Shown here in pieces: positions 1 to 7,086 of a DNA stretch of 10,263 nucleotides. The stretch is from Psychrilyobacter sp. Lineage in GTDB: Bacteria > Fusobacteriota > Fusobacteriia > Fusobacteriales > Fusobacteriaceae. The stretch spans positions 1 through 10,263 of the forward strand of contig JAUXGP010000038.1 of the NCBI GenBank assembly GCA_030621995.1, given 5' to 3'. A program made the translations under genes and the position numbers. Under the pieces are notes generated by a model. That model was not told where the DNA came from. It worked only from the letters and a program-made list of their open reading frames with translations, and made no database searches. Each line of letters begins with the position of its first letter. Position 1 is the first letter of the stretch.

Positions 1-1
1 C

Positions 2-73
2 TTCACAACTAACTTAAGAGTAGATGCTACTATGCAAAAAACTGTTGTGTTCATTCAAGCACAAGCTAAGTAA
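2..73 (+). CDS. tig: C-terminal end of probable trigger factor (partial)
   Basis: Frame 2 is open from the window edge to TAA at 71-73 and encodes 23 residues ending in a charged-amphipathic helix (...RVDATMQKTVVFIQAQAK). This resembles the last helix of the trigger-factor C-terminal domain, where a 'QKT/QKA-hydrophobic-F-I' pattern is usual. Trigger factor is the ribosome-bound peptidyl-prolyl isomerase and chaperone, and tig lies directly before clpP/clpX in many low-GC bacteria, so position supports the call. The short fragment alone is weak evidence; any other protein ending in such a helix would look the same. Confidence 0.55.
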   Translation, partial: FTTNLRVDATMQKTVVFIQAQAK

Positions 74-96
74 TTAAATTAAGTATATATACTTTT

Positions 97-117
97 GGGA
101 CAAATTTTATTTGTCCC
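97..117 (+). terminator. Hairpin after the tig-like gene, weak terminator or mRNA 3' stabiliser
   Basis: GGGACAAA (97-104) pairs perfectly with TTTGTCCC (110-117) around the loop TTTTA. The hairpin lies 24 bp after the stop codon. It is followed by TTAAGC instead of a run of T, so it lacks the U-tract of a strong intrinsic terminator and may allow read-through into clpP. Confidence 0.4.
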
Positions 118-201
118 TTAAGCTGTATATATACCCTCTTCCTTCTTATGGTTTTGGAGCTTTTAGGAGATAATAAAGTTTTGGGGGTGTTAAAAATTAG
201 A

Positions 202-244
202 TTATTAGAAAAATAATTAATGAAATTGATTATTTTTCTAATAA
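202..244. repeat. 16-bp perfect inverted repeat in the clpP leader
   Basis: The arms 202-217 (TTATTAGAAAAATAAT) and 229-244 are exact reverse complements. Pairing can continue inward through a G-U and two A-U pairs to a 5-nt loop (221-225). The right arm ends 9 nt before the GGAGG of clpP at 254-258. Each arm has only one G or C. The sequence after it is AAATAAAATTT, not a U-tract, so a classical terminator is unlikely. It may be a leader stem-loop affecting clpP translation or stability, or a DNA operator. It matches neither the CIRCE nor the CtsR operator consensus. Confidence 0.6.
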
Positions 245-267
245 ATAAAATTTGGAGGTAAAAATTT

Positions 268-852
268 ATGTATAATCCAACAGTTATTGAAAACGACGGA
301 AAAGGTGAAAGAGCCTACGACATATATTCGAGATTATTAAAGGATAGAATAATCTTTTTAGGAACAGAGATAAATGATCTGGTGGCTAACTCAATAGTAG
401 CTCAACTATTATTTTTAGAGGCAGATGCCCCGGAAAAAGATATAATCATGTATATCAACAGCCCGGGAGGGGTAATAACTTCGGGAATGGCAATATACGA
501 TACTATGAAATATATCAAACCTGATGTACAAACTGTGTGTATAGGTCAGGCTGCATCTATGGGAGCACTGCTATTAACAGCAGGAGCAAAGGGGAAAAGG
601 TTTGCTCTGCCAAATGCCAGAGTAATGATCCATCAGCCATTGGGAGGAGCTCAAGGTCAAGCGTCGGATATAGAAATCCAAGCTAAAGAGATCCTGAGAA
701 TGAAAGAATTAACATCTAAAATAATAGCTGAAACAACTGGAAAAACTATAAAGCAGGTAAAAAAAGACACTGAAAGAGATAACTTTATGACGGCTGAAGA
801 AGCTATGAAATATGGATTGATCGACAGAGTATTCGTGGAAGGTGAGAGATAA
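268..852 (+). CDS. clpP: ATP-dependent Clp protease proteolytic subunit ClpP
   Basis: This is the 194-residue serine peptidase subunit of the Clp protease. Two heptameric rings form a chamber that degrades proteins fed in by ClpX (or ClpA/ClpC). The Ser-His-Asp triad is complete: Ser97 in GQAASMGA, His122 in MIHQPLGG and Asp171 in ERDNFM. The oxyanion-region INSPGG motif is at residues 64-69. Length and triad spacing match typical ClpP, with only a short propeptide-like N-terminus. The start is supported by GGAGG at 254-258, nine bases upstream. It follows the tig-like gene and is separated by one base from clpX, so the peptidase and its unfoldase are made together. No clear promoter is seen; the unusual inverted repeat just upstream may regulate it. 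Confidence 0.98.
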   Translation: MYNPTVIENDGKGERAYDIYSRLLKDRIIFLGTEINDLVANSIVAQLLFLEADAPEKDIIMYINSPGGVITSGMAIYDTMKYIKPDVQTVCIGQAASMGALLLTAGAKGKRFALPNARVMIHQPLGGAQGQASDIEIQAKEILRMKELTSKIIAETTGKTIKQVKKDTERDNFMTAEEAMKYGLIDRVFVEGER

Positions 853-853
853 G

Positions 854-2104
854 ATGAAAAAAGAAATACAAAAATGTTCATTTTGCGGGAAATCAGAAAA
901 TGAAGTAGCGAGATTAATAACAGGTCCAGAGGCAAATATATGTGATGAGTGTATAGAAGCTTGCGGGATGCTCATAGAAGATATGCAGATAGAGATGGGA
1001 GAATCTGTAGAAGATAATAGTTTTCATGAGGTTACCCTTATGACTCCTAAAGAGATAAAAGAAAAATTAGATGACTATGTAATAGGTCAGGAAGCGGCTA
1101 AAAAAGTATTGGCTGTATCGGTATATAATCACTATAAAAGGATCAGACATAAGGGGAAAACTGGAGATGTAGAACTACAGAAATCAAATGTACTGCTTAT
1201 CGGTCCTACAGGAACAGGTAAAACACTTTTAGCTGAAACTCTGGCTAGAACTCTGCACGTACCATTTGCCATAGCAGATGCAACGACCCTTACAGAAGCA
1301 GGATATGTAGGAGATGATGTAGAAAATGTACTGGTAAGGTTATTACAGGCAGCTGACTATGATGTAGAAGCAGCAGAAAGAGGAATAATCTATATAGATG
1401 AGCTCGATAAAGTAGCCAGAAAATCAGAAAATATGTCTATAACCCGGGATGTATCGGGAGAGGGAGTACAGCAGGCACTCCTTAAAATAGTAGAGGGGAC
1501 TGAAGCACAGGTACCTCCTCAAGGTGGAAGAAAGCATCCAAATCAAGAGTTGGTAAAGATAAATACAAAGAATATTCTGTTTATTGTAGGAGGAGCTTTT
1601 GAGGGCTTAGATAAGGTAATCAAATCTAGATCCAATAAAAAAGTTATGGGGTTTGGAGCTACTGTGGTAAACGAAAAGAATGAATCTGAAGGGGAAGCTT
1701 TCATGAGAGTCTTACCGGAAGATCTAATAAGACAGGGAATAATTCCTGAACTTATAGGTAGATTCCCAGTAATAACTACTTTGACTAACTTAGATGAAGA
1801 GGCCTTGGTGAAGATCCTGACTGAACCTAAAAATGCATTGGTAAAACAATATAAGAAATTCTTTGAATTAGAAAGTGTGGAATTAGAATTTGAAGAAGAT
1901 GCACTGAAAAAGATGGCGGAATTGGCACTGAAAAGAAAGATTGGAGCCAGAGGGCTGCGTGCACTTATGGAAAGTGCAATGTTAGATCTGATGTATGAAA
2001 TTCCATCCAACCCTGCTGTTGAAAGAGTAGTGATCACAGAGGAATCTGTAATGGATAACAGTAAAGCAACAATAATAGAAAAAACAAAAAAATTAAAAGG
2101 ATAG
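854..2104 (+). CDS. clpX: ATP-dependent Clp protease ATP-binding subunit ClpX
   Basis: This is the AAA+ unfoldase that recognises tagged or specific substrates and threads them into ClpP (416 aa, usual length). The N-terminal zinc-binding domain has Cys8, Cys11, Cys30 and Cys33. Walker A is GPTGTGKT (117-124), the pore-1 loop is GYVGDD (150-155), Walker B is IIYIDELDK (178-186), the pore-2 RKH is at 226-228, the arginine-finger region is ELIGRFP (about 299-305) and sensor 2 is GARGLR (364-369). The ClpP-docking tripeptide, IGF in E. coli, reads MGF (265-267). I place the start at ATG 854, one base after the clpP stop, with AGGTGAG at 840-846 as ribosome binding site. The in-frame GTG at 842 lies inside that site and would only add four residues. 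Translational coupling to clpP is likely. Confidence 0.98.
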   Translation: MKKEIQKCSFCGKSENEVARLITGPEANICDECIEACGMLIEDMQIEMGESVEDNSFHEVTLMTPKEIKEKLDDYVIGQEAAKKVLAVSVYNHYKRIRHKGKTGDVELQKSNVLLIGPTGTGKTLLAETLARTLHVPFAIADATTLTEAGYVGDDVENVLVRLLQAADYDVEAAERGIIYIDELDKVARKSENMSITRDVSGEGVQQALLKIVEGTEAQVPPQGGRKHPNQELVKINTKNILFIVGGAFEGLDKVIKSRSNKKVMGFGATVVNEKNESEGEAFMRVLPEDLIRQGIIPELIGRFPVITTLTNLDEEALVKILTEPKNALVKQYKKFFELESVELEFEEDALKKMAELALKRKIGARGLRALMESAMLDLMYEIPSNPAVERVVITEESVMDNSKATIIEKTKKLKG

Positions 2105-2133
2105 TTGAAAAATTAAGAATTGAAAATTAAAAT
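2105..2133 (+). promoter_or_regulatory. Candidate sigma-70 promoter for lon
   Basis: TTGAAA (2105-2110) and TAAAAT (2128-2133) are separated by exactly 17 bp. Each matches the consensus at five of six bases. The site begins immediately after the clpX stop and would give lon a leader of roughly 115 nt containing the TTTACACAGATT repeat. The AT-rich background makes chance matches common. Confidence 0.45.
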
Positions 2134-2143
2134 AAAAAACATT

Positions 2144-2231
2144 TTTACACAGATTTTATAGATTTAAAATTCTAATTTACACAGATTATTTTTATCTGTG
2201 AGAATCATTAAAAATCCGTGTTATCTGCGAC
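2144..2231 (+). repeat. Dispersed TTTACACAGATT-type intergenic repeat, copy 1
   Basis: TTTACACAGATT occurs exactly twice, at 2144-2155 and 2176-2187. The second copy forms a hairpin with ATCTGTG at 2194-2200 (7-bp stem from 2180). A related tail, AATCCGTGTTATCTGCGAC, follows at 2213-2231. The same word recurs in the nitroreductase-engB spacer. It lies wholly in the leader between clpX and lon. It encodes no protein and looks like a small dispersed, possibly mobile or structured, element. Confidence 0.6.
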
Positions 2232-2258
2232 AAGAAAAAAGGTTTAGGAGGCGAAAAG

Positions 2259-4565
2259 ATGACAAAGATTACATTTATACCTACTAGAGATCTAGTGGTT
2301 TTTCCGGGAGCTATAATGCCTCTTTATATAGGAAGAGAAAAAAGTGTTAATACATTGGAAAAATCACTGACAGAGGACAGTAAATTGATCCTTTGTATGC
2401 AAAAAGATTTTTTAGTTGAAGAACCAAATTATACAGATGATATATATAAGGTAGGAGTAGAAGCTACTATCCTGCAGACAGTAAAGATGCCGAATAATAC
2501 TGTGAAAGTATTGGTAGAAGCTTCTCATAGAATTATTTTAGACAGTGTAGAGGAAAGCGATGGAATAATTTATGCCGAGTGTACACCGGTTGAGACAGAG
2601 GAACTGGAAGAAACTGTAGGCGAAGCTATAATTAGAAGGGTATTAAAATCATTTGAAAGATATGCTAAATTAAGCGGCAAAATCCTGCCAGACTTATTGG
2701 TGAGTATAAAGTCTATGAAAGATACAGATAAAAAGTTTGACCTGATAAGCGGAAATTTAAATATTTCATCTGAAGAAAAACAAAAACTTTTAGAAATATT
2801 TAATTTAGAGAAAAGAGGGTACAAATTAATAGAGATTTTGAAAAAAGAGTTGGAAATCTTGAATTTGGAGAAAAAAATAGAAAACAAGGTAAAAGAGAAG
2901 ATGAATTCAGCTCAAAGAGCTTATTTCCTGAAGGAAAAATTAAGTGCTATAAAGGAAGAATTAGGAGAAGATCAGTCCGATGACGATGATATCTTAGAAT
3001 TAAAAAAATTGATAAAAACTAAGAAACTTCCAAAAGAAGTAAAGAAAAAAGTTGAAAAAGAGATCTCTAAACTATCTAAGATGCCGGCATTTTCAGCGGA
3101 AGGCAGTGTGGTACGTAACTATGTAGAGACAGTGTTAGACCTGCCTTGGAATAAGAAAACAAAGGATATCTTGGATATAAAAAAAGCTCATGATAAGTTA
3201 GAGGAAGACCACTATGGGTTAAAGGAGATAAAAGAAAGGATCTTGGAATATCTGGCAGTTAAAAAATTAAACCCAAATATGAAGGGAACAATCCTTTGTC
3301 TGGTAGGACCTCCAGGTGTAGGAAAAACTTCATTGGCTAAATCTGTAGCAGATGCCATGGGAAGAAATTTTGCTAGAATATCTCTGGGCGGAGTAAGGGA
3401 TGAATCGGAGATCAGGGGGCATAGAAGAACATATATCGGTTCTATGCCGGGGAAATTAATAAAAGCCATGAAACAAGCTAAGACTAAAAATCCGTTGATC
3501 CTATTAGATGAAATAGATAAGATGTCTAGTGATGCCAAGGGAGATCCTAGTTCTGCAATGTTAGAGGTACTTGATCCTGAACAAAACAAGAACTTTGAAG
3601 ATCATTATCTGGATATACCATTTGATCTTTCCAATGTCTTCTTTATAGCTACAGCCAATGATCTGAGAGGCATTCCGGGACCACTTAGAGACAGGATGGA
3701 GATTATCAATCTGAGTTCATATACTGAATTTGAAAAGATGCATATAGCTAAAAAATACCTGTTGGATGAGGCTAAGAAAGATAATGGATTATCTGAGATA
3801 GATGTAAAGGTATCTGATGATGCTCTGCTTAGGATAATAAATGAATATACCAGAGAAGCCGGAGTAAGAAACTTAAAGAGGGAGATCCATAGTCTCTACA
3901 GAAAATTGGCTAAATTAGTCCTAGAAAAAAACAGAAAAAAAATAACTATCACAGAAAAAAATCTGGAAACATATTTTGGAAAGGTAAAGTACAGGCCTGA
4001 CAAGATCAAGGAGAAAAAACCTAAATTAGGTGTAGTTACCGGATTGGCATGGACAAGTGTAGGAGGGACTACATTGGAGGTGCAATCGGTATCTATGAAG
4101 GGTAAGGGTAAGATCCTGTTAACCGGTAAATTAGGAGATGTAATGAAGGAATCGGCACACGTTGCTTACTCCTACGTCAGATCAATTGCTGGTGATTTAG
4201 AAATAGACGAGAATTTTAATGAAACTACAGATGTCCATCTTCATTTCCCGGAAGGAGCTGTACCAAAAGACGGTCCATCAGCAGGTGTGACTATAACTAC
4301 AGCTTTAATCTCAGTATTGACTAAGAGGAAAATAAGACAAGATATAGCTATGACTGGAGAGATTACCATCACTGGAGAAGTATTAGCAGTGGGAGGAATC
4401 AAGGAAAAGGTAATCGGGGCACATAGAATTGGAATCCACGAGGTAATATTACCACTAGACAATGAATCTGATGTAGATGAACTGCCTAAGGAAGTAAAAA
4501 AAGATATGACTATTCACTTTGCAAAAACTTATGAAGATGTCAAAAAAATAGCATTTGAAAAGTAA
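2259..4565 (+). CDS. lon: ATP-dependent protease La (Lon)
   Basis: This is the 768-residue LonA-type cytosolic protease, combining AAA+ unfolding and Ser-Lys peptidase activity in one chain; it degrades misfolded and selected regulatory proteins. The N-terminal substrate-binding domain (about 5-200) begins with the typical ITFIPTRDLVVFPGA. A charged coiled-coil linker follows (about 190-275). Walker A is GPPGVGKT (350-357) and Walker B is PLILLDEIDK (412-421). The protease domain (about 590-768) has catalytic Ser674 in KDGPSAG and Lys717 in GGIKEK; their spacing of 43 equals that of the E. coli Ser/Lys pair. AGGAGG at 2246-2251 supports the start. It is downstream of clpX, has a possible promoter of its own at 2105-2133, and is followed 28 bp later by the nitroreductase gene. 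No heat-shock operator was recognised. Confidence 0.98.
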   Translation: MTKITFIPTRDLVVFPGAIMPLYIGREKSVNTLEKSLTEDSKLILCMQKDFLVEEPNYTDDIYKVGVEATILQTVKMPNNTVKVLVEASHRIILDSVEESDGIIYAECTPVETEELEETVGEAIIRRVLKSFERYAKLSGKILPDLLVSIKSMKDTDKKFDLISGNLNISSEEKQKLLEIFNLEKRGYKLIEILKKELEILNLEKKIENKVKEKMNSAQRAYFLKEKLSAIKEELGEDQSDDDDILELKKLIKTKKLPKEVKKKVEKEISKLSKMPAFSAEGSVVRNYVETVLDLPWNKKTKDILDIKKAHDKLEEDHYGLKEIKERILEYLAVKKLNPNMKGTILCLVGPPGVGKTSLAKSVADAMGRNFARISLGGVRDESEIRGHRRTYIGSMPGKLIKAMKQAKTKNPLILLDEIDKMSSDAKGDPSSAMLEVLDPEQNKNFEDHYLDIPFDLSNVFFIATANDLRGIPGPLRDRMEIINLSSYTEFEKMHIAKKYLLDEAKKDNGLSEIDVKVSDDALLRIINEYTREAGVRNLKREIHSLYRKLAKLVLEKNRKKITITEKNLETYFGKVKYRPDKIKEKKPKLGVVTGLAWTSVGGTTLEVQSVSMKGKGKILLTGKLGDVMKESAHVAYSYVRSIAGDLEIDENFNETTDVHLHFPEGAVPKDGPSAGVTITTALISVLTKRKIRQDIAMTGEITITGEVLAVGGIKEKVIGAHRIGIHEVILPLDNESDVDELPKEVKKDMTIHFAKTYEDVKKIAFEK

Positions 4566-4593
4566 TATTTGAAGTTAAAGGAAGGGAGACAGT

Positions 4594-5160
4594 ATGAATT
4601 TAGTATTAGAAAATATAAAAAAACGTAGATCTATCAGAAAATATAAAGAAAAACAAATAGAACAAGAAAAAATTGAAGCTATTATCGAAGCAGGGCTCTA
4701 TGCTCCTAGTGGTCATAATGCTCAATCATGGCATTTTACTGTTTTACAGAATAAAGAGGTAATAGATCAAATAAGTGCAGGAACAAAGGAAGCGTTAAAA
4801 GATTGTGAAACACCTCTATTTAGAAGGATGGCAAGAAATGAAAGTTTTCATATCTTATATGATGCTCCTACAGTAATAGTTGTATCAGGTAAAAAAGAGG
4901 GAGCTTACTCTATGGAAGCGGATTTAGGTGCTGCTACACAAAATATGTTATTAGCTGCTGAATCATTAGGGGTTTCATCTTGCTGGATAGGTCTGGTAGT
5001 TGAATATTTTAAAGGTGAAGAGAAAGAACAAAGGAATGAAGAGATTGGAGTTCCTGAAGGATACGAAGTACAATATGCTGTAACTTTAGGTTATTCATCA
5101 TTAGAAGGAAATCCAAAGCCGCATGCAAGAAAAGAAAATAGAGTAAATTATATTAAATAA
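4594..5160 (+). CDS. Nitroreductase-family flavoprotein (FMN, NAD(P)H-dependent)
   Basis: This 188-residue protein belongs to the nitroreductase/FMN-reductase fold. Members use FMN and NAD(P)H to reduce nitro compounds, quinones, flavins or enones, usually as cytosolic homodimers. The FMN-phosphate motif KRRSIRKY is at residues 10-17, and the second binding segment APSGHNAQSWHF is at 37-48. The Leu-Gly-Ala/Gln-Asn segment DLGAATQNMLLAAESLG at 110-126 and the SCWIG patch at 129-133 are also typical. The terminal KENRVNYI resembles the usual C-terminal tail. No substrate can be inferred. The ribosome binding site GGGAG (4584-4588) is weaker than those nearby. It sits 28 bp after lon with no terminator between, so it is probably co-transcribed. 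It separates lon from engB, which are adjacent in Bacillus, and it appears somewhat AT-richer than its neighbours by eye. Confidence 0.9.
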   Translation: MNLVLENIKKRRSIRKYKEKQIEQEKIEAIIEAGLYAPSGHNAQSWHFTVLQNKEVIDQISAGTKEALKDCETPLFRRMARNESFHILYDAPTVIVVSGKKEGAYSMEADLGAATQNMLLAAESLGVSSCWIGLVVEYFKGEEKEQRNEEIGVPEGYEVQYAVTLGYSSLEGNPKPHARKENRVNYIK

Positions 5161-5170
5161 AGGGAAATCT

Positions 5171-5238
5171 TAGTTACGGATTACACAAATTTACACAGAT
5201 TAAAAATCTGAACTAATCTAAAGAATCTGTGATTAAAT
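5171..5238 (+). repeat. Dispersed TTTACACAGATT-type intergenic repeat, copy 2
   Basis: TTTACACAGATT recurs at 5190-5201, preceded by the related TTACGGATTACACAAA (5174-5189). CACAGATT (5194-5201) pairs with AATCTGTG (5224-5231). The stem extends as ATTTA (5189-5193) with TAAAT (5234-5238) past a 2-nt bulge. An alternative inner hairpin, CAGATT/AATCTG (5196-5210), is also possible. This is the same family as the element before lon, in a different arrangement. Confidence 0.6.
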
Positions 5239-5256
5239 AAAAAGATTTAGAATTTG

Positions 5257-5333
5257 TAGAGGTAGCTCTAGTGGCTACCTTAGGATAGACCTCATGCCCG
5301 ACCTGGGGTGTGAAGGCAGTCCGTACAAGGAGG
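5257..5333 (+). ncRNA. Unidentified GC-rich structured leader upstream of engB
   Basis: About 58% of bases 5261-5333 are G or C, inside an intergenic region that is otherwise strongly AT-rich. GGTAGC (5261-5266) pairs with GCTACC (5274-5279), a stem extendable to nine pairs. A competing hairpin TAGAG/CTCTA (5257-5261 with 5266-5270) uses the same bases. CATGCCC (5293-5299) can pair with GGGTGTG downstream using wobbles. The word ACCT recurs every 12 nt at 5277, 5289 and 5301, and CCTC (5290-5293) could mask GAGG in the engB ribosome binding site. I matched it to no known riboswitch, tRNA, SRP RNA or RNase P. It is a candidate cis-regulatory RNA; a decayed coding or repeat remnant is the alternative. 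Confidence 0.4.
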
Positions 5334-5338
5334 AAAAA

Positions 5339-5977
5339 ATGGAAATAAAAAGATCGGATTTTGTTAAATCGGCAGTGTTTGAAGCTGATTATCCAGAACC
5401 AATAAATAACATAGAATTTGCCTTTGTAGGCAGATCAAATGTAGGGAAATCATCCCTGATAAACAGCTTAACAAACAGAAAAAAAATAGCTAGAACATCA
5501 AAGACACCAGGAAGAACTCAACTGATAAACTATTTCATCATAAATAATGATACTTATTTAGTGGATCTGCCTGGGTATGGATTTGCCAAAGTTCCAAAGG
5601 CTGTAAAACTAGCTTGGGGAAATACCATGGAAAGATACTTAGCTTCTAAAAGAAGCAAATTAGTATTCGTACTACTGGATATCAGAAGGGTACCGAGTAA
5701 AGAAGACCTAGAGATGCTGGAATGGTTGGATTACTATGACGTACCATACAAGATTATCTTTACCAAGGTGGACAAGATGTCTAACAATGAAAAATTTAAG
5801 CAATTGAAGGATATCAGAAAGAAGATAGAATTTAAAAATAGTGATGTATTATTTTATTCTGCCCTGTCTCATAAAGGGAGAGAAGAATTAGCTGAATATT
5901 TAGATGAAGCTTTGGAAGAATACAAAAACTATACTCCTCCTGTAATCGATCAGGAAGATGAAAATATAGAAGGTTAA
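5339..5977 (+). CDS. engB: Ribosome biogenesis GTP-binding protein EngB/YsxC
   Basis: This 212-residue TRAFAC-class GTPase is needed for late assembly of the large ribosomal subunit in characterised bacteria. All G motifs are present: G1 GRSNVGKSS (31-39), switch I RTSKTPGRTQ (52-61), G3 DLPGYG (76-81), G4 TKVDK (142-146) and G5 SAL (174-176). A short acidic tail ends the protein. I chose ATG 5339 because AAGGAGG lies at 5327-5333 and the product then begins like known EngB proteins. An in-frame ATG at 5294 would add 15 residues encoded by the GC-rich leader and is less likely. The link with lon and clpX matches the Bacillus clpX-lon-ysxC order. The gene ends one base pair short of the stem of a strong terminator. 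Confidence 0.97.
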   Translation: MEIKRSDFVKSAVFEADYPEPINNIEFAFVGRSNVGKSSLINSLTNRKKIARTSKTPGRTQLINYFIINNDTYLVDLPGYGFAKVPKAVKLAWGNTMERYLASKRSKLVFVLLDIRRVPSKEDLEMLEWLDYYDVPYKIIFTKVDKMSNNEKFKQLKDIRKKIEFKNSDVLFYSALSHKGREELAEYLDEALEEYKNYTPPVIDQEDENIEG

Positions 5978-6018
5978 AAAAAATCTGACTGTGGAAATTT
6001 TCCACAGTCAGATTTTTT
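5978..6018. terminator. Bidirectional intrinsic terminator between engB and the EamA gene
   Basis: Arms 5978-5997 and 5999-6018 are perfect 20-bp reverse complements. The GC-rich core is TCTGACTGTGGAAA, flanked by A6 on the left and T6 on the right, giving a U-tract on both strands. It sits between the convergent ends of engB (+) and the DMT transporter (-) and serves both. Confidence 0.95.
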
Positions 6019-6032
6019 AGTTTTTGAAACTC

Positions 6033-6941
6033 TTAATTTTTAGAACGTGATGCAGCATCATGTTTCTTTTTTTTCAAAAATTCCCATTTCGTTTCAGCAG
6101 TGATAATAGCCATAAAGATAGCTGCTCCTCCTATAATCATCTTAAATGTCAGAATCTCACCCAGGAGAAGAATGGAAAAAAGTGTCCCAAAGAGTGCCTC
6201 TGTAGATAAGATAATAGCTGTTCTAGATGCGGTAGTATGTTTTTGTGCTGCGGTCTGAAGGAAAAACGCGAGCATAGTACTGAAAATTCCCAGATAGATT
6301 ACAGCCATAATACCAGTAGTCCCAATCTCTGCAGGAAGGGTTTCAAAGAAGAAACCGGATACAAAGGATAGGATAGCGGCTACAGCCATCTGAATAAACG
6401 TTAGGAGGGTAGTATCGACTTTCTTGCTGTAGTACCCGGTCAGACTGATATGGCAGGCAAAACCAACGGCACATATGAGAGATAGAGTATCTCCAAACCC
6501 GAGGGAGAAGTTCCCGTCGAAGGAAAGGAAACCTATACCTAAAAAACACATTACAGCTGCAAAGAGTGACCATATATCGGGTTTGATCTTTGTTATTCCC
6601 CAAAAGATAAAGGGAACCATGACTACGTTGGTACCTGTTAAAAATGCATTTTTAGAAGCTGTTGTAAACTGCAGTCCCACCGTTTGGGTAGCGAAGGCAA
6701 AGAAGAGGAAAAAACCAACAACAGATCCTGCTATAAGGTCTTTTTTCTCAATTTTCTTTATTCGTTTATAGAAAACAAGACCCATAATAACTGCTGCAAT
6801 CAGGAATCTGAAGGCCATCATATAAAATGGTCCCAATCCGCTGTCCAATGCCATCTTAGAAGCTGTAAATCCAGATCCCCATATGACAGCTACAATAACA
6901 AGGGTAAGGTCTGCTATTATATGTTTTTTATTTTTTTTCAT
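6033..6941 (-). CDS. EamA/DMT-superfamily membrane transporter
   Basis: This 302-residue protein has about ten hydrophobic segments and two tandem EamA (DUF6-type) domains, roughly residues 10-140 and 150-285. This is the usual architecture of drug/metabolite transporters in the inner membrane. Characteristic features are the opening LTLVIVAVIWGSGF (12-25) and the second-domain signature STEALFGTLFSILLLGE (246-262), a counterpart of the common 'EP.(F)..L....LLGE' motif. The tail (286-302) is strongly basic and cytosolic. Family members export amino acids, nucleobases, sugars or other metabolites; no substrate can be assigned here. AAAGGAGG (6949-6956) supports the start. The gene follows the CaCA exchanger on the same strand without an evident terminator, but has a candidate promoter and operator in the 145-bp gap. 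Confidence 0.92.
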   Translation of the reverse strand: MKKNKKHIIADLTLVIVAVIWGSGFTASKMALDSGLGPFYMMAFRFLIAAVIMGLVFYKRIKKIEKKDLIAGSVVGFFLFFAFATQTVGLQFTTASKNAFLTGTNVVMVPFIFWGITKIKPDIWSLFAAVMCFLGIGFLSFDGNFSLGFGDTLSLICAVGFACHISLTGYYSKKVDTTLLTFIQMAVAAILSFVSGFFFETLPAEIGTTGIMAVIYLGIFSTMLAFFLQTAAQKHTTASRTAIILSTEALFGTLFSILLLGEILTFKMIIGGAAIFMAIITAETKWEFLKKKKHDAASRSKN

Positions 6942-6978
6942 TCTCTCTCCTCCTTTTATTTGTTCAAATTATTTTAAT

Positions 6979-7000
6979 CTATACGTTATAACAAGTATAG
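6979..7000 (-). promoter_or_regulatory. Candidate operator overlapping the -10 of the EamA promoter
   Basis: The inverted repeat CTATAC (6979-6984) / GTATAG (6995-7000) encloses the perfect 8-bp palindrome GTTATAAC (6985-6992), which covers most of the proposed -10. A second inverted pair, TTAATCTAT (6974-6982) and ATAGATTAA (7022-7030), flanks the whole core promoter. The layout suggests a repressor site; the regulator is unknown and not encoded in this window. Confidence 0.4.
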
Positions 7001-7016
7001 CTTTTATTACGGTCAA
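6988..7016 (-). promoter_or_regulatory. Candidate promoter of the EamA transporter gene
   Basis: On the minus strand, TTGACC (7016-7011) is followed after 17 bp by TGTTAT (6993-6988). The shifted hexamer TTATAA, at 19 bp, is an alternative -10. The -35 matches the consensus at five of six positions. The leader would be about 40 nt. Confidence 0.5.
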
Positions 7017-7086
7017 TATCAATAGATTAATGGTAATAAAAATAGATTTATAGGCGAAAATATAGAATTTTAAGTGGAAAGTTATT

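Noticed and set aside
97..117. CIRCE or CtsR heat-shock operator before clpP
   Set aside because: The hairpin GGGACAAA/TTTGTCCC is unlike TTAGCACTC-N9-GAGTGCTAA, and no tandem GGTCAAA heptads are present.
148..216. Possible 22-codon leader peptide before clpP, ending in the left arm of the inverted repeat
   Set aside because: There is no ribosome binding site before its ATG, no regulatory run of one codon type, and short open frames are expected by chance.
842..853. GTG start for clpX at 842, four codons upstream
   Set aside because: The GTG is part of the AGGTGAG ribosome binding site for ATG 854 and overlaps the end of clpP. The ATG has correct spacing and the product is full length.
1543..2037. 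Long antisense open frame inside clpX (similar ones inside lon and the EamA gene)
   Set aside because: It is a shadow of the real gene: the sense strand encodes a complete ClpX with all motifs, and the antisense product has Ser/Phe-rich composition and no recognisable domain.
5294..5338. Longer EngB starting at ATG 5294
   Set aside because: The extra 15 residues come from the GC-rich leader and are unlike EngB N-termini, while ATG 5339 has a strong AAGGAGG just upstream.
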